Source of the DNA: Lutraria lutraria
Lineage: Eukaryota > Mollusca > Bivalvia > Venerida > Mactridae
DNA length: 64,000 nucleotides
Direction: 5' to 3'
Assembly: GCA_964023205.1 (NCBI GenBank)
Contig: OZ026844.1
Coordinates: 12,200,790-12,264,789 of the forward strand
Every line of letters starts with the position of its first letter. Positions within the stretch are counted from its first letter, which is position 1. The notes under the pieces are model-generated. The model worked only from the letters and a program-made list of their open reading frames with translations. It had not been told where the DNA came from and did no database searches. Below are positions 46,355 to 60,486 of this stretch, one piece after another. Made by a program: the position numbers and the translations under genes.

Positions 46355-48780
46355 TTAAGCGCCATCGATGCCAATATTTTCAGCAGTGAAGTTGCCCATA
46401 ATTTCGTTCATATTGAAACTCGACAGATCATCGTCCAATCCCGCAGCATCATTCAGAACCCCTCCAGTTTCATTTGACATTTCAAAAAGCACTTGTGTAG
46501 CCTCAGAAAAAAAGGAATGAATATTTCGAAAGGAATTGCATTTCTCCTTAAAATGTTCAACTCTATCATCGTAATCACTGGGTGTAGCATTGTTTTTAAA
46601 TCCAGGTGTAACAGAAATAACGTCAAGCGTATCATTTATAAAAGCATCGAAACTATCGGATTCTACGTCTGCATTGCGGGATTCTCTTATAATCCTGTTA
46701 ACAGCACTGTTTACAATAGTCCTAATTTCCCTTTTTCGTCTATCAGATCTTTTCGATTCTTCAATAATAGAATCGATTGAATTTTTCGATGCCTGCCAAA
46801 TACTTTGAACAGGGTTTCCAAAATTGACGCCGATCTTTATTTTCCTAAAGCCTGTTCTAAAGAGGTTGATTTCACACTGCACCTGGAAGACAGTCGATTC
46901 TACAGCAGTAGTTATCTCAAAACCACAATTTCTCACGTCAATGATACTTTTTATGCCGTATTCGATAATGAAATTGAAAGCTTTAAATCCCCAACCAATA
47001 ACTTTTTTAATTCCTGCTAACGTTAATTTTGCAGCTTCAAGAACACCTTTAGCACCTTCCAGACCTAGTTGTGCGAGATCAAGTGCTGCGACTGCTATGT
47101 CTAATACGACCCTTGACTTGTCTACAATAAACTGAGCACCTGACAAAATAACCTTAGCAGCATCGAGTGCCAGCATCGGAATACGAACTGCGAATTTAGC
47201 AACCTCTAAAGCGAGATATGCAATACCACGAATAGCCCTACACCCTAGATTAAACGCCACACATATAGGATCTGGAAATGAAAACATGCAACTCGTCCAG
47301 TGGCAACTTGGGTATGGAATCTTAACGAACCATACGCGCTTCCAACGAATCCTGCATTTAAGTCCAGGGACACAAACTTGCCTGCAGTGCCTAATGCTAC
47401 ATAGCCTATCCACTTTTCTTTGTGCTGCATTAAGTGAACTCATTGCATTTTGGAATGGTCGCTTTGCTTCCTCAAGTTTCTCCTTAGCATGTTCAAGTGC
47501 ATTTATCGCGTCGTCAAAAGCTGAATTCGCGCCCCTGACTGCATTTTTCTTTTCTTCTAACCAGTCCTGTGCTTTTGAGAAGGCATTTTGTGCCATCGTA
47601 AGGCCGCTTTGGACCTGACTTATTCTGTAATCAGCAGCATCAGCGACCTTCGTTGTCAACTTTTGTAAGGAATCCAAGTAGCTGTTCTGAAACGTCGTAC
47701 CATCATCAGAATTTGCCAAGAAAACCCCGAGGATGTGAATACCATGATCGTTTCTCTTGTCGTCATATATCAGTGATACATCTAGTCTAGCTTTAAACGT
47801 GTTCCAAACCGAACCTTCAATTGAAAATTGATAGCCAGTGCTTGTAAGAAATGTGTTAACTTGTGCTTTTATACCAAGTAGGGATGCTTCTAAGTGCATC
47901 TGGACAACGAATTTTTCTGGTGTGTCGATGCTGATTGCGACTCCGATTCCTCCACCAGCATCGAGACGAAGGAAAGGAGCTATTTTTATCAAACCTGTTG
48001 ACAAGACGCCATATATTCTCGCAGCTTTTTCACCTTGAAGTAGTTCATAAACATGAGCAAAGCGACTGCACGAACCAAGATTGTCGACTGAATACACAAA
48101 TTCCATTTCGAGTCCTATTATTTTTAGGTGAAATACTTTTAATGTGCCCTTGAATCGCAAACCAAATCCTTCCATATTTCTATAAACAGACATAAGCTGA
48201 TCTTTAACTTTATTTAAGGTATAAATAATCTTGACTTTTATGTTATCAATGGCTTCATCGATAATATGTGAGAAGTTATGCTTCACAATTTCTGTTGTGC
48301 TTTTGACCGAGTCCTTAAATACAAAGGCGTCATTTTCTAATCTTTTCCAACCTAAAGTCCAAAGCTCGGACACTTTGTCAATGAAAAAGGCTATATTTTC
48401 AAAGAAATTAGCATTACTAGTCGCTAATGTCGATACAGCGCTTCCGAATTCGATGGCAGACTCCCGCAAATCAGATAGCATAATCAAAGATTCGTTCGTA
48501 AGTAGACTGCCGTATCGGAAAACACTCTTTATTGTTGTGTTAATGAACCATTCGACAGTTCCTTTTAAGTTAAGAATATCGTCCAAAATATCAATCTCAT
48601 TTTCTGAACCACTTTCCTTAGACGGATCACTGGCCAGGAAAGCATACATTCTGCTGTTAAAGTCCAAGACAATGTCTTTGAGGATCGGTACGTCCATGAA
48701 TGGATTAACATCTACCATTAATGACAAATAAAATCCTGGTGGATTGGCATTTTCTCCGCACCAGCTTCTCGTCGTACTTC
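46355..48780 (-). pseudogene. Receptor B: giant exon with deleted 3' end
   Basis: The frame is open from the acceptor (cctatttcag, 48,780) to a stop at 46,355, reading ENIGID then GA, where former intron sequence begins. Copy A continues another 191 codons to the first half of the Ig domain. Coiled coil, Cys-rich core, Ala-rich helices and the RRKR site are all kept. About 20 amino-acid differences from A are seen over the shared part. The upstream TAG means this exon may never be translated. Confidence 0.8.
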
Positions 48781-51522
48781 CTGAAATAGGTATATACTAG
48801 TATAAAACTTGTGAAGCATTTTACTGGCGATATGTTGCAATGTTAATGTAAATATAAGTAAGTAAATCATTTTTCTAACTTATGTCGATTAGCTGAAGCG
48901 ATTTATTGGAATATCTAATATTGTTATGTAAAAAATATGAAAACTTACCACCCACAGATGCATATGCGTCTAGCTCGCTTGTACCAACATTCAATATATT
49001 TATGTAGTAATCTTTCCTTGATAGTCTGAATTGTAATCCAATTGATCCTAATACATTCATCTTCATTAAAACGTTCCATTCGTCCAAAAAGATGCTTTTC
49101 AATATCTACAAAGTATGTATAATCATGCGATAGACAATGATGGACAAAGGCGATACAATGTACAAATATATTTGTCACTGAGACTACTTGTTTCACTTAT
49201 AAATTCATAACATATCGCTACCTGCGTTTTAGTAGTAAGTGTTATTCTAAATTCCAAAATACTCAATCTGCTCAAAACGGTTACTTCAAACTTTACTTTT
49301 CAAATAGCACAGAATGATATGGTTAGAATTAATCAAACTATAAAAATGCGAAAGCTTACATTTGAAGGGGTTGGGACTGATGCGTATAAACTGGATTGGG
49401 CATTCATTTTGAATACAAAATGTTCACCCAATGTCATTATAGTGTCTCCAGCCAACCAAAGATTGGCTTCACGAATGGATCTGCAAATAAACATAACGCT
49501 TTTACTATAATTTCAATACTATTCTTGAGATATTTCCGTGTAAGCTAAATTGTGTTATTTATTAAATGGCATCTGACAGTATAATGTTGGTGGAAGACTC
49601 CATAAAGACTGATAAATGAATGGGTGAAACTTTCTATGGAAAAAAGAAGAGTACGATTGATCGAATTGATTTTCATTCTCACCCACTGACCAGTTTCTGA
49701 TAAGTTACATTAGTTCAGTCTCCTAACACAATTGACACAAACCTCAACGTAAGTTCCCATTAATTTTAGCAAAGTATACACTGATCACAGTTGTTAAAGG
49801 TCAATGCTTCGCACCCGGGAACGTGGGACCATGATTGATCTGTATAGATAGCATAGCTTGAGTTCAAATCGGAAAATATAAAATGTCAACATTTACAGAG
49901 TACAAACTTTGTTCATTTTTCAAGTTTAACAAAAAAATCATTAAATTGTATCGGTCATGGATTACGTTAGAATACGAACGTATTGACAGAATGCGAACAG
50001 TAAGCTTTTGAATGAGTATCACTGTATTAGCAAATGATCCAGTCATTCACCAATCGAGTGTTGTTTCAAAACTTCCTGCTATGTGTGGACAAATCAAACT
50101 GAAATAAGTTTATAATACTAAAACCCACCCTTGTATATTATTTGCCCCGGTCTTAAATACCTATCAGTTATGTATTTTACAACTTCCTGATTAAATTTCT
50201 GATAAACTCTTATATACCAAATTGAAATAACCTCTCAATATTCCGTGCGATAAGAATGATCAATCACGATGATAATTTGAACCGATGAATTATTTATAAA
50301 ATATTCTGTGTGCGTACTTACGGATATCTAAATAATTCGTTTCCATTCCAAAGTTGAACATTACTTGAGTCGTAAAGCACATTGATGTGTTTATACAGTG
50401 ATAAGCCAAGACCAACTGGGCGAAATTGAAGCCCATATTTAGATTTCAGATCATCAAAAGGTGGAAGCTTATCGATAAATCCTCTTGACTCTTCTGGGAT
50501 CATCAAGAACATAGATCCACCATAATCTTGACAAATATCAAGTATAAAACAAAACGCTTTGTCATTGATTGGTTTTGGCAAAACAACGTCATTTCCGTAA
50601 ATGCCGAATGAGAAACTACTGCCAAATTTCAGTACAGTGTATAAACGATCGTCGATAACTGGTGCTCCCTTGCAGGCTGATATTGAGGATATATCTCTCC
50701 CACGTAGAAGTTTAGACTGAAAGTCTTTCATTTCTAATACCTCTGAACCATGTGGGGAGAAAGATAACCAGTCAGGTAAATGTTCTATCAGATTGTGAAA
50801 GAACGACTTAAGGAATGATCCAGACCGCATAAAATCGTTCACGTCACGGGGTGTTATGGTGAATGATAAACATTTGTCTTTCCTTTCATGGCTGATTTTG
50901 GTGCCTTCATCAACAGTAAAAGCGATGCTTCCGGACATGACTGAAAAATCGCCATTATTTCGGGCAATTTTAATACCGGTCAATGAAATGGGCAAAGACA
51001 GTGCATTCAGTTCTACGAAAGCAATGCCAAACGTGTAGATGATACTGCTGTTTGTGTTTAGACGGTACCATGGTGACGTAGATGACATCGATATATCAAC
51101 AGTATTTCCTTCTGTACATCTGGTGAGGAGAATAGTTGAACAACCACGAGGTAACAGGCGTCTTACGATACCATAACGTGAAAACACATCTATAGAGTTC
51201 TCACCGCCTAGTGTAAAATAGATGCATCGTTTAGTCATTGAAAAGTGCTAATGATTAAATTCATCATTTACTTCTATCAACAGTTTACAATTACTCCAAG
51301 TACCAAATAGATAAATTTCACATTTCATTGTATTTGCGTATACTTATACAAAATGTAGATTTGTTAATTAAACAATATATGCATTGTTAAGTCAAAATAT
51401 GGCACAAGTTTCATCAGCTGTAAATGAGAAATTTTCTAAAAATGACTCCATAATTGTAAATACTTGTATAAGGTATCAAAGATGTGAATAAAATACAATA
51501 TAATACTGCAATATACATGTAC

Positions 51523-54500
51523 CAGAACATCTTCGGCCATCATCTTTAAGAGTTTTGTTTCCGCTACATGAACAGTCATAAGAACCTATTGTGTTGGTAC
51601 AGATGTCTTCACATCCACCTTGTAAGAAGTCAGCACACTCATCAATGTCTTAAGAAAAATAAAATAGATAATATAAGCCATATTGCTGATGGATCAATCT
51701 TTTACATGTTATCATTTCATCTTTTTCAGATGCGCTCGTTGGGTTGTCTTTTTATCAATAATTTTGCTTTCAAAATATGTGATACTAAGTTATGTTATCG
51801 TCTTTGTTTTAATATATTCGCCAATAAATGTAGTCATTCCTTCAGAACAATTGAACCGCGAGCTGGATAATCCAACAGTTTTACGTTGGGCATATATTAT
51901 TGTATTCTGTACGTATGACAATTCTTTTTTTGTTTTTAAGTATGTAACCCATGAATTTGTCTTCATTCGGCCGAATTAATAGTACGTTTACTTCTCCCTA
52001 ATCTTGGATTAATATAAATGTCACACTACCGTTGTCACAATGGCGACCTAAGAACCCATCTCTACAATCACAAGTGTAAGAATTCAGATGATCTATACAT
52101 GAACCTCCATGAAGGCAATTAACTCCAATACAATCATCAATATCTGAAATGTCATTCATATGAATAAGTTTGATAACATTCGTTTTAAATATGTAAATCA
52201 GTAACAGGACTCTGATGAAATAAAGACGAAAACCTAAGTATATAATACATCTATTATTTGAGTCATGTGCAAGTGAACTGAAGAAATTATTTTGGACGGC
52301 TGATAATTTAAAATTAGTATGTGAATCGATGTACGAAGATATACGTTATTTCATTATGCTTATATATTCGCTAATTTGTACTGATAGTCAGTCATAATGA
52401 CCTCTAGTTAATGAATGGACTTTCCAAGATAAAAACACGTGTACATTGTATAATATTATCAGACAGTGAAACAGCGAGTTTGTCGCATGAATGCATTCCA
52501 TATTTAGATTCAATTTGTGTAATCGCGGTTTCAAAACGAGCTGCCAACCGAACTGTTAAGAATTTAAGAGCCTAAGGCAATACCCTTGCATGCATATCCG
52601 TCATCTTGGAGTTTATAACCAACATTACACATACAAGAATAACTGCCGTTTGTGTTGATGCATCTTTGATTACATCTGTCAGTATTTTCTGCACACTCAT
52701 TGATATCTGAAACAGGTAATTCACACAGTGTTATGATTCATTTGCAACTCTACAAGTATCAGTAAGATACAGTCAAAAACTTAAACTCATTTCAATTACA
52801 TCTATGGTAACTCTAAAAAAACATCGCTTTTTATAACGATTAAACTAAGCCGTACAGTAAGTCAAAGTACTGTGTGAGTTTCAGAAAGTAAAGTAGCATT
52901 CCTTATTATTTCATAAATATTTTATTTTATTTAAAATGAACTGGACTGGAGATGAAATTAATAAAATGGTGAGAGATAGGTATAAAGGTTTAAATCGGGC
53001 AGATTGGAATGTTATTAAAATGCACTTGAGGTGAATTTAAGGAAATGGTGTAAGATATATAGAATATATTGAAGTCGGGCGAATTGGAATATAATCAGAA
53101 TGGCGATGAAATTAATTGGAAGAAATGATAGAAAGGATGGGATACGATTCGAATAGAACAGGTTTTCATTAAGACATTTATTAAAATATCACAGTTGATA
53201 AGAATGATATTAGTTTTTATAGTCACTAATACAACAAATAACGCACGAAAAGTGGCATTACCCTTGCATGTATGTCCATCTGAGTCCAATATATACCCAT
53301 CATGACATAAACAGTGATACGATCCTGGTTCATTGACACAGCTACTAGAACAACCTCCATTATCGCTTACACATTCATCTATGTCTGAAACATTCAACAG
53401 TATAGAACACAACACAGGTATTGTGAACTTGGATACAATGTAGAATTTATTTTCCTTCAAGCATGTACTTCTCTATTTCATAGTCAAGGAAATAGTGAAA
53501 TATGGATATTAATTAGGAAGTCATTATTCAGGATGCTCGGATTTCACCAAAAACCATGTTCTACAGCTGTCATTGACAACACTCTTATCCTGACAACACT
53601 GTTAATATTATTAGTGGTTGCAGAGAAGGTGATGGTAATGAAATTGTTGTTAAAACTGATTATTACAGTGATTATGGCGGTGATGACGGAGACTAAGATG
53701 ACGATGATGATGAGAATAATAATAATTATGATGATTTCGGTGGTGATAGTACTGCTGTTGGTGAAGTTAATAATGATTTGGATGATTTCGTAATACATAC
53801 CTGCACATGTTTGCCCGTCAACTTGCAGCTTATAACCAGGTTTACAAGAACATTTGAATGAACTTATTGTATTAACACACAGTTGTTCACATTTAGCGTC
53901 CCCTGTGACACATTCATCGATATCTATAAACAAAGAAATATGTTTTATCAAAAGTTTGAACAGTATTTATGACAAAATTTCTACGATAAAACACAACATA
54001 TGCTGCTGGATGTTCATTTTTGATTTGTGGTTAGATACCAGGCATTTGTTTTTAGAAACATCGAGTCATCGTGACAAGCCTGGTCGAATCGACATATTTG
54101 AGATAAATTTTCAAAACGGTTTCAAGTGCCTCAATTACATTGAAATCTTAGTGTCATGAAAATATAATTTATCTCACAAGTAGATTTATTTATCTACAAA
54201 TAAATGTTTATGTGATTCGTCGTAACAATTAAGATTGCTTTCGGTGTATAAGAGACAATAGCGCCATCAAACATGTCTATAACATGGAATGAAACAAGTA
54301 TACATAATTATATATTTATATTAAATGTTGTGATACAAACCAGCACTACAACCACACTTTTGACTGAAGAAATGCATACAATTTCCAACAACCTTATATA
54401 CAATGTATGTAGTTTATATCAATATTGAATCCAGATTTGCAACAACCTACCCGAACAAGTATATCCGTCACTGTCAAGGTGGTAACCATGACGACACGAG

Positions 54501-56582
54501 CATGTAAATGAACCCATCATGTTTGTACAAGTCTGACTACATTTTGATACACCAGTCGAACATTCATTTATATCTAAAAGATTGGATACATTTAGAAGTT
54601 ACCAGTGAATACTACTAATTCTCATTATCTATTAGAAAACACTAGGTTTTCATACCTGACAGGTTACAACAACATGCATACTAATGTACAATGTTGTTTA
54701 GGGTCACGAATTAAATTGCAAACATGCGTGTACTAATTGTTAGAGTATTTGATTACGTAGCTATATTATTTGTAGAAAACTTGCTAAATAATATTTAAAA
54801 AATGCGAGCTCTTTAAGGGAAATGGAAATGGATAAGAATATTGATCCGTTTGTTATTCAAATGTTAGAAACCGTTTGAACCGCGCAGATCAGTAGTGTAT
54901 CTTTTTTTCTTTAAGTTTGACGTACTTTAGTTGTATCACAAATAATCTTAAGTAATTAAATACCTAAACAAGAGAATTCATCTGAAGACAAATTGTATCC
55001 AGTTTTACAGTTGCATGTAGGAGATCCTCTGACTGTCAGACACGTATGTTCACAAGCTCCGTTATTTTCACTACAAGACAATCGTCCTACAAAATAAGTT
55101 TTCATAGAATTCTACAATATGAAAGGTATAAAAGATATATCGTAAAACAAGAGCTCCGCGGTTGGAGACACATGCCCCCCAAACAGGGCTATCGCTCAAA
55201 CGATTTTCACACTCCATGTCACAGTGACCTTGACCCAGTGACTCCAGTTTCAATAGGGGTCATCTACTGCCCAAGGCCAATGCACCTGCAAAGTATCAGG
55301 CCCATCAGTCAATCCGTTGACGAGTTATCGATCGGAAACTAACCGACCAACCGACAGACAGACAGACCGACAGGCTAGCAAAACAATATACCCCATCTTC
55401 TTCGCAGGGGGGCATAACAAACTTATCATTTCGTATACATACATGTACATGCTATTTAAAAACTCCAAGTGATTGCTTGTATGAATGTAATCATACATTA
55501 AAAATAACTCTGATGTTAAAAAGCTCATGAAGGTTGTTAATCAAATTTAAATCAAATTTTAAGGTTTAGCGATTGATTGGAATATTTTGATTTAGAACGA
55601 CGGCATAACTATTTGTAATGATTTTATTGTTACTTACTGCAACCTTTACCATAACCAGCCGGTGTATAAGGCAGATGACAATCGGTACATCGGATGTTAT
55701 CAGGACTTCCACCACACGACTGCTTACCACTTTTACAATGTGCGATGTAAATATGACGACATTCTACAAATAGATATAAATCACATAGATCACATAATTT
55801 ATAAAAAGAATATATTATATCTATTTTATTTGATCTAAATTTTGCTCCAATATACTATGTGTTAAATGACACTTCTTCTCGCATATTAGCAATATGCAAA
55901 GTCCCATTGACATATCCAGTTTCGAAGTTTTAAAATATTATTTACTGATTTCCATTAAACAACAAAATTCTTTTTTGTGAAAACTAGCGGACGAAGTCTT
56001 ACTGGAAACATTATCATCTGTAGTCAGTGGGTCACACAGAATAGTTATTTATTAGTTAACTTATATCCGCACCGTATATATTCTGAGCAATCATGGTCAT
56101 ACTTTTTTTGCAAAATAACAAATGATTGCAGACATATGATGCCAATACAATTTATGAAATTTCATTAATTTCCAACTAGATTTAACAAAAACACAACTAG
56201 GGTAATAACAACATGGTGCACTCGAATATAGATCACTTTCTTTATTATGGCAGTTTATAAGTTCTGTTCAGTACATATAAATCTTAATTAATCATTGGCT
56301 TCATGACAAATTAGATTCTTCAAATGTATTTATATTTTTCATTGGAAACATGACAACATAATTTTATCTAAATGTTACCTTTGCAACACCTTCCACTTCT
56401 CCAGGGTTGACAATTACAATGTCCATTACTGAACCTTCCTCCATTATAGCAAAATTCATTACATGTACCTTGTTCCTTGAGTGCTTCACAATACTTTCTA
56501 ACTCGCTCGCGTACTCCGCCGCCACACGATTGTGTACATGGTGTCCAGGGGTGCCAATCGCTATGCCACCAACACCGTCCGT
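51523..56582 (-). CDS. Receptor B: TSP1, Cys-rich and seven EGF exons (open)
   Basis: All nine module exons are open, phase 1-1 and have canonical splice sites. The TSP1 exon (56,379-56,582) starts [20 protein letters not shown] and is five codons shorter than in A, the largest protein difference between the copies. The EGF exons keep all cysteines and the D-I-[DN]-E-C calcium-binding starts. With the leader at 60,438-60,486 they would encode a secreted protein of about 419 residues if the transcript escapes nonsense-mediated decay. Confidence 0.7.
53600..53790. repeat. GAT/ATG-rich intron tract, copy B
   Basis: Equivalent of 17,760-18,030, shorter and diverged, with gatgatgatgag and similar runs. 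Frames across it are artefacts. Confidence 0.5.
55146..55420 (+). mobile_element. Bivalve dispersed repeat, SINE/MITE-like (copy B only)
   Basis: It opens aacaagagctccgcgg, then acatgccccccaaa, gtgaccttgacccagtgact, a run of gaca repeats and ends ggggggcataaca. I know this pattern as a frequent bivalve repeat, but cannot name the family with certainty. Copy A lacks it at the matching intron position. Confidence 0.6.
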
Positions 56583-57821
56583 CTAGTGTAAGAAATTACG
56601 AATGTCAGAAATTATGTTATGCTTTACAACGTTTTGCTTTGGAAACCAATGAGTGTTGATCAATTAAATTTAATTTCATACCATACCGTTATCCGAATCG
56701 GCTGACACTGTGTAATTATTACATTGCAAAAAAACTAACCAGTAATGCATGCACAATGTATATGTATGATGTATACATAGATTATACAGAATTTTGTTTC
56801 GTCATATACCGTGGAGTTTCGTAGAAACTTGCAAATATTAATCAAAACATTATTCAGACTTTTTATTGGTTAATTATTTTTTGATGTGTCGCGTTTAAAG
56901 ACTCTCCGTTAATGTTACGATCATGAAGATAAGCATTTTTGCGATTCTAAAACATAATTAAGTAATCCAGATCATTGACAAGAAGGAAACATCTATCTGC
57001 GCATATAATGTTACTTTATACGAACACGTTTATACTCCTAGTTATACTTATCAGGAGATCGTACTACTGATTGGTACAACATTTAGTATATTTTAAGTCT
57101 GTGATATGTGTTAATCGTCAAATTCACTACTAAATTAAAACTTAAGAACCCTTATATTGACGTTATTATCATTGTACCTACATAATTGACATATAAAGTG
57201 TTTGTTTTAACAACAAAGTGAGAGACTCTGCTACGTGAAGCTTAACCACCTTAAATGGTTCATTCAACTGTTTTCAGTAGGCCGTACAGTACTGTGAAGG
57301 GGATAGTAGAAAACTGCATACTTGATGTTAAATAAAGTAGATGCTAGTATGTATGTGAGCACATATATATTACTGTCTTAAGACCTGAGTTTAACGTTAA
57401 AAAGCTGAAGATCGGTTTCCAAGTTATTATTATTTCATTATTTCAAAGTTAGTTATGGTAAAAAAATAGATAAAAAAAGATATCAGTTTATTTTATTTAA
57501 TTGGCCAACATGATCTGAATATTTATTTGAACTTCGGCAAGTAAGGTGTCTTTTCAAATAGACTACTTTTGGAGCATATAACTGAGATTTGAGCTTGGAG
57601 ACTGTTGAGAAGTTTTATGATCTTCAATCAATCGTAAGTCCACAAGCGTTGAACCACTTGTGATAACGGATATACTCTGATAGAGCTACTCCTTTCAAAC
57701 AATATCAATTCAAGTAATGTACAATTTTCATTTAAGCTACATGCCTAGCATGCTTGTACACATACTTATAATAAAACCGTTTTCATCCGTGCCTTACAGT
57801 TATATAGAGGATCTTGAATGA

Positions 57822-57939
57822 GTGCTCATTCCTTACCATTTTTATTAAACGAGTTGACTAAACAATATGAAACGAGGCTCTGTCGAGTGTCATATTGTTT
57901 TTGTCAACGAGTTTAATAAAAATGGTAAAGAATGCGCAC
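57822..57939. mobile_element. Foldback MITE
   Basis: Arms of about 48 bases containing ttaccatttttattaaac and, after a short loop, gtttaataaaaatggtaaag. It is nearly a complete palindrome and absent from copy A. Confidence 0.75.
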
Positions 57940-58199
57940 GAATGTAAGATTCTATTTATCACATAACCGTAAAAACGATCACAGAAAATGAAACAGACTA
58001 TAGGATGACCTATATACAAGACGTCTAGTGTAGACTGTTCACTATTGATCGCTACCGCAAAAACGTAGTGCATGTTTCTATTAATTAATCATTTGGCAAT
58101 AAAATGAAAGATAAAAGACATCAAATCGTTATTTCATTTACACAAACATCATTTTATTAATATCATGAATATTGAAATCATTTATAAAACAAACTAAAC

Positions 58200-58870
58200 A
58201 ACATTTAACATAAATCCGCTATTCGTCCGTGACCTTGTCATAGAAATATGTATACTGAAATGTTCACGAGTGTCAATATTTAAATATACACACCATATTT
58301 CTCTTAGTTATTAATCTGTGTATTGTGACCGTTTAGAAACGTGTAAATTGGATTTATAGAATCATTGCATGGGAGTCACTGTCAGAGGCCAGGATACGGA
58401 GTCTTTTCCTCGCAGGCTGAACTGGAGAAGAATCGGTTCGTCTGCTGTGTAGCGGGGGTTTCAATGAATGTTAGCAACCTTGTGCTTTCAATTTCGAATT
58501 CACAATCACTGTCACAGAGTAACAATATAAAAAGTCCCAAACCCTCGATACACACGTTCATTAACTACACCTTTGCCTCGCCCATCAATATTGACGAAAT
58601 TGCCTGGTACGAATCGAAAGTCGGCCATGTTTACAAATATCGTAGTAGCGTAGTAATACAAAATATGCAAATGTGTGATTTGGCTAATTTGAATGTTTAT
58701 TGCACGGTTTGGCAGTGCCGAACGATATTTACGGCACTCCTGGACCGCAGGTTATGTGATAAATATCGTATTGGTTACATTCATTACAAACAAATCATTG
58801 CAACAAGTGTGTAGAGAGGAGAACAGAAAATTTCATATTTAGCTATGAATACAGTAAAATTATGTAATAT
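58200..58870. other. Copy B-specific insert with a 149-residue plus-strand frame
   Basis: A frame at 58,365-58,814 is open but has no recognised motif, and its last part overlaps sequence shared with copy A intron 1 (from about 58,784). It is therefore probably chance, inside a higher-GC insert whose origin I cannot identify. Confidence 0.3.
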
Positions 58871-58872
58871 AC

Positions 58873-59905
58873 CGTCGAGTAACCCTAAATCATGATACCT
58901 TCGTTTTCCTTATACCGGAAATATTTCAAAAAGCTCGCGCTATATATTTTGTTGAATGACGTCATACCCTGGAAGCCAACTGCAGAGACGACAAACCGCT
59001 GTCGGCAATGAAAAAAGCTTCGAATAGCTATTGGAAGCAAAAGAAAATAGTTTCCCTTCGTTTACTATGATAAAACCATGTAAAAAAGATAATGCAGTTA
59101 GTAAACCTACATCTTACATTCATTTTTCAAAATATAACGATCTTTATCCTAAAATCTGTTTAGCAGCCGATTGTTTACACCATTTACAGCTACGTCATGA
59201 CCTTGGATGACTGGTTCCGTGGCAGATATTTAAATTACGAAATGGAAGGAAATGTTACCTCCTTATATGGTTGGTGACACATAAATTTAATGTTTTGTCA
59301 CTTGTTAAAACAGTCACCATGTAGTATATTGTCCCAAATACAATAAATTATCAATAAAAAATATATATCTCCCCCCCACATACACATCAAAAGAATGTGC
59401 GAGCCACATTAAACCTAAATCTGGCATACAAATTTAGAAATATATAGTACTAGCCTGCATCCAGCAACATGCAGATAGGCAATATTCGCCAACAATTCTA
59501 ACGAAGGTCTATGAGATAGGTTATAACCGTTGATGCCGAAATAAAAGATAAAATAAACTATAAAATTAAAAAAAACGGATCTAAAATAAACCTTTAAATA
59601 CATAAAACTGCATGTTAAATGATATCTCTTGTTCTATATATGGCCAATTTCGTTTAATTCAGCCATTTCGCTTAAACCTCACGAAAACTGTTCTACCATA
59701 CTTAACGGAAGTCTCACTTCCTACATGTAAGAAAATGGATGCGTCAATGAGTTAGCAAGTGAAGAATATTTTTAAAACATATAAAACAGATTATACGTGT
59801 TAAGTTGTGTTATTGATTCGTTGTTTTTAAATGTTGTGGGAAACAATATTTTTCTTGAGCGCGCTCGATGTTTCCTTAACCTCACGGAAACTGGTTACTC
59901 GAGGG
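58873..59905. mobile_element. 1,033-bp inverted-repeat element in receptor B intron 1
   Basis: Copy A reads through (gtaatatac then atatc near 21,130). In B the sequence is interrupted by an element whose left end is cgtcgagtaacc and whose right end complements to ccctcgagtaacc, flanked by tac on both sides. No transposase frame is seen. It is a non-autonomous DNA element with short TIRs and a probable 3-bp target duplication. Confidence 0.6.
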
Positions 59906-60486
59906 TACATACATTTTTACCATCTGGAAAATTGTACCCAATAGGTAAATAGTATATCAGCTATAAAAAATGTCTTAATTATATAATTCACGGAAACTTA
60001 AATGCAAATATCAATGAATAATTTATAGACGTTTCAAGTATTTTCTCTGTGTCAATGGGAGCTAAAGAAGCTTTGCATTAAAGATGTTTAGTGTCTCTTT
60101 GGAAATGATATATTATTTATATCAACATGTTATGAAAATTATGCATTCTGGAAAAAAAACAGGACAGTGGATGTTCCTTTAAAAGTGTACAAATGAATAA
60201 CTATTCTGAAAGTAAAAGTTTGCTCCAACTGTTGGAATGGTAGATGAAATACCTGTATTTTAACAATGCATTAGTTGTATCCAAATAAAATAATAGTAAC
60301 ACTAAAATTAAATAATCTTTAAGATAGTGTACAGACACTGGAGAGCCGTAACGTTCAAAATTGTCCCAGCAAAAGTTTTCATGATATCATTAAGATATCA
60401 AATGACTTTATTATGAATGTAATATTTGATAACTTACAAACGTGTGTCGAAGCCTGTAAAAGCACGAATAAGATGGACAGCAACAT

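Larger units (their letters stand above)
56583..60437. other. Receptor B intron 1 (expanded)
   Basis: 3,855 nt against 1,390 in copy A. The extra length is due to a block of about 1 kb or more ending near 58,780 and the 1,033-bp element at 58,873-59,905. The outer parts align with copy A. Confidence 0.7.
45164..60486 (-). pseudogene. Receptor copy B: truncated by nonsense codon and 809-bp deletion
   Basis: Exons: 60438-60486, 56379-56582 (204 nt), 55638-55763, 54964-55086, 54451-54573, 53801-53923, 53262-53384, 52584-52706, 52030-52143, 51523-51648, 50322-51273, 49360-49480, 48949-49105, giant exon from 48780 (3' end deleted), 46145-46300, 45830-45943, 45485-45584, 45164-45284. In the 952-nt exon TGG has become TAG (51,248-51,250), ending the protein at residue 419, just after the seventh EGF. 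Independently, 809 bp are missing at 46,365/46,366, removing residues equivalent to 1631-1821 of A and the donor. Splice sites of the other exons are intact. It could make a secreted TSP1-EGF protein or be a young pseudogene. Confidence 0.8.

Noticed and set aside
58365..58814. 149-residue plus-strand gene in receptor B intron 1
   Set aside because: No motif, no homologous frame in copy A, and its 3' part runs into ordinary intron sequence shared with A.
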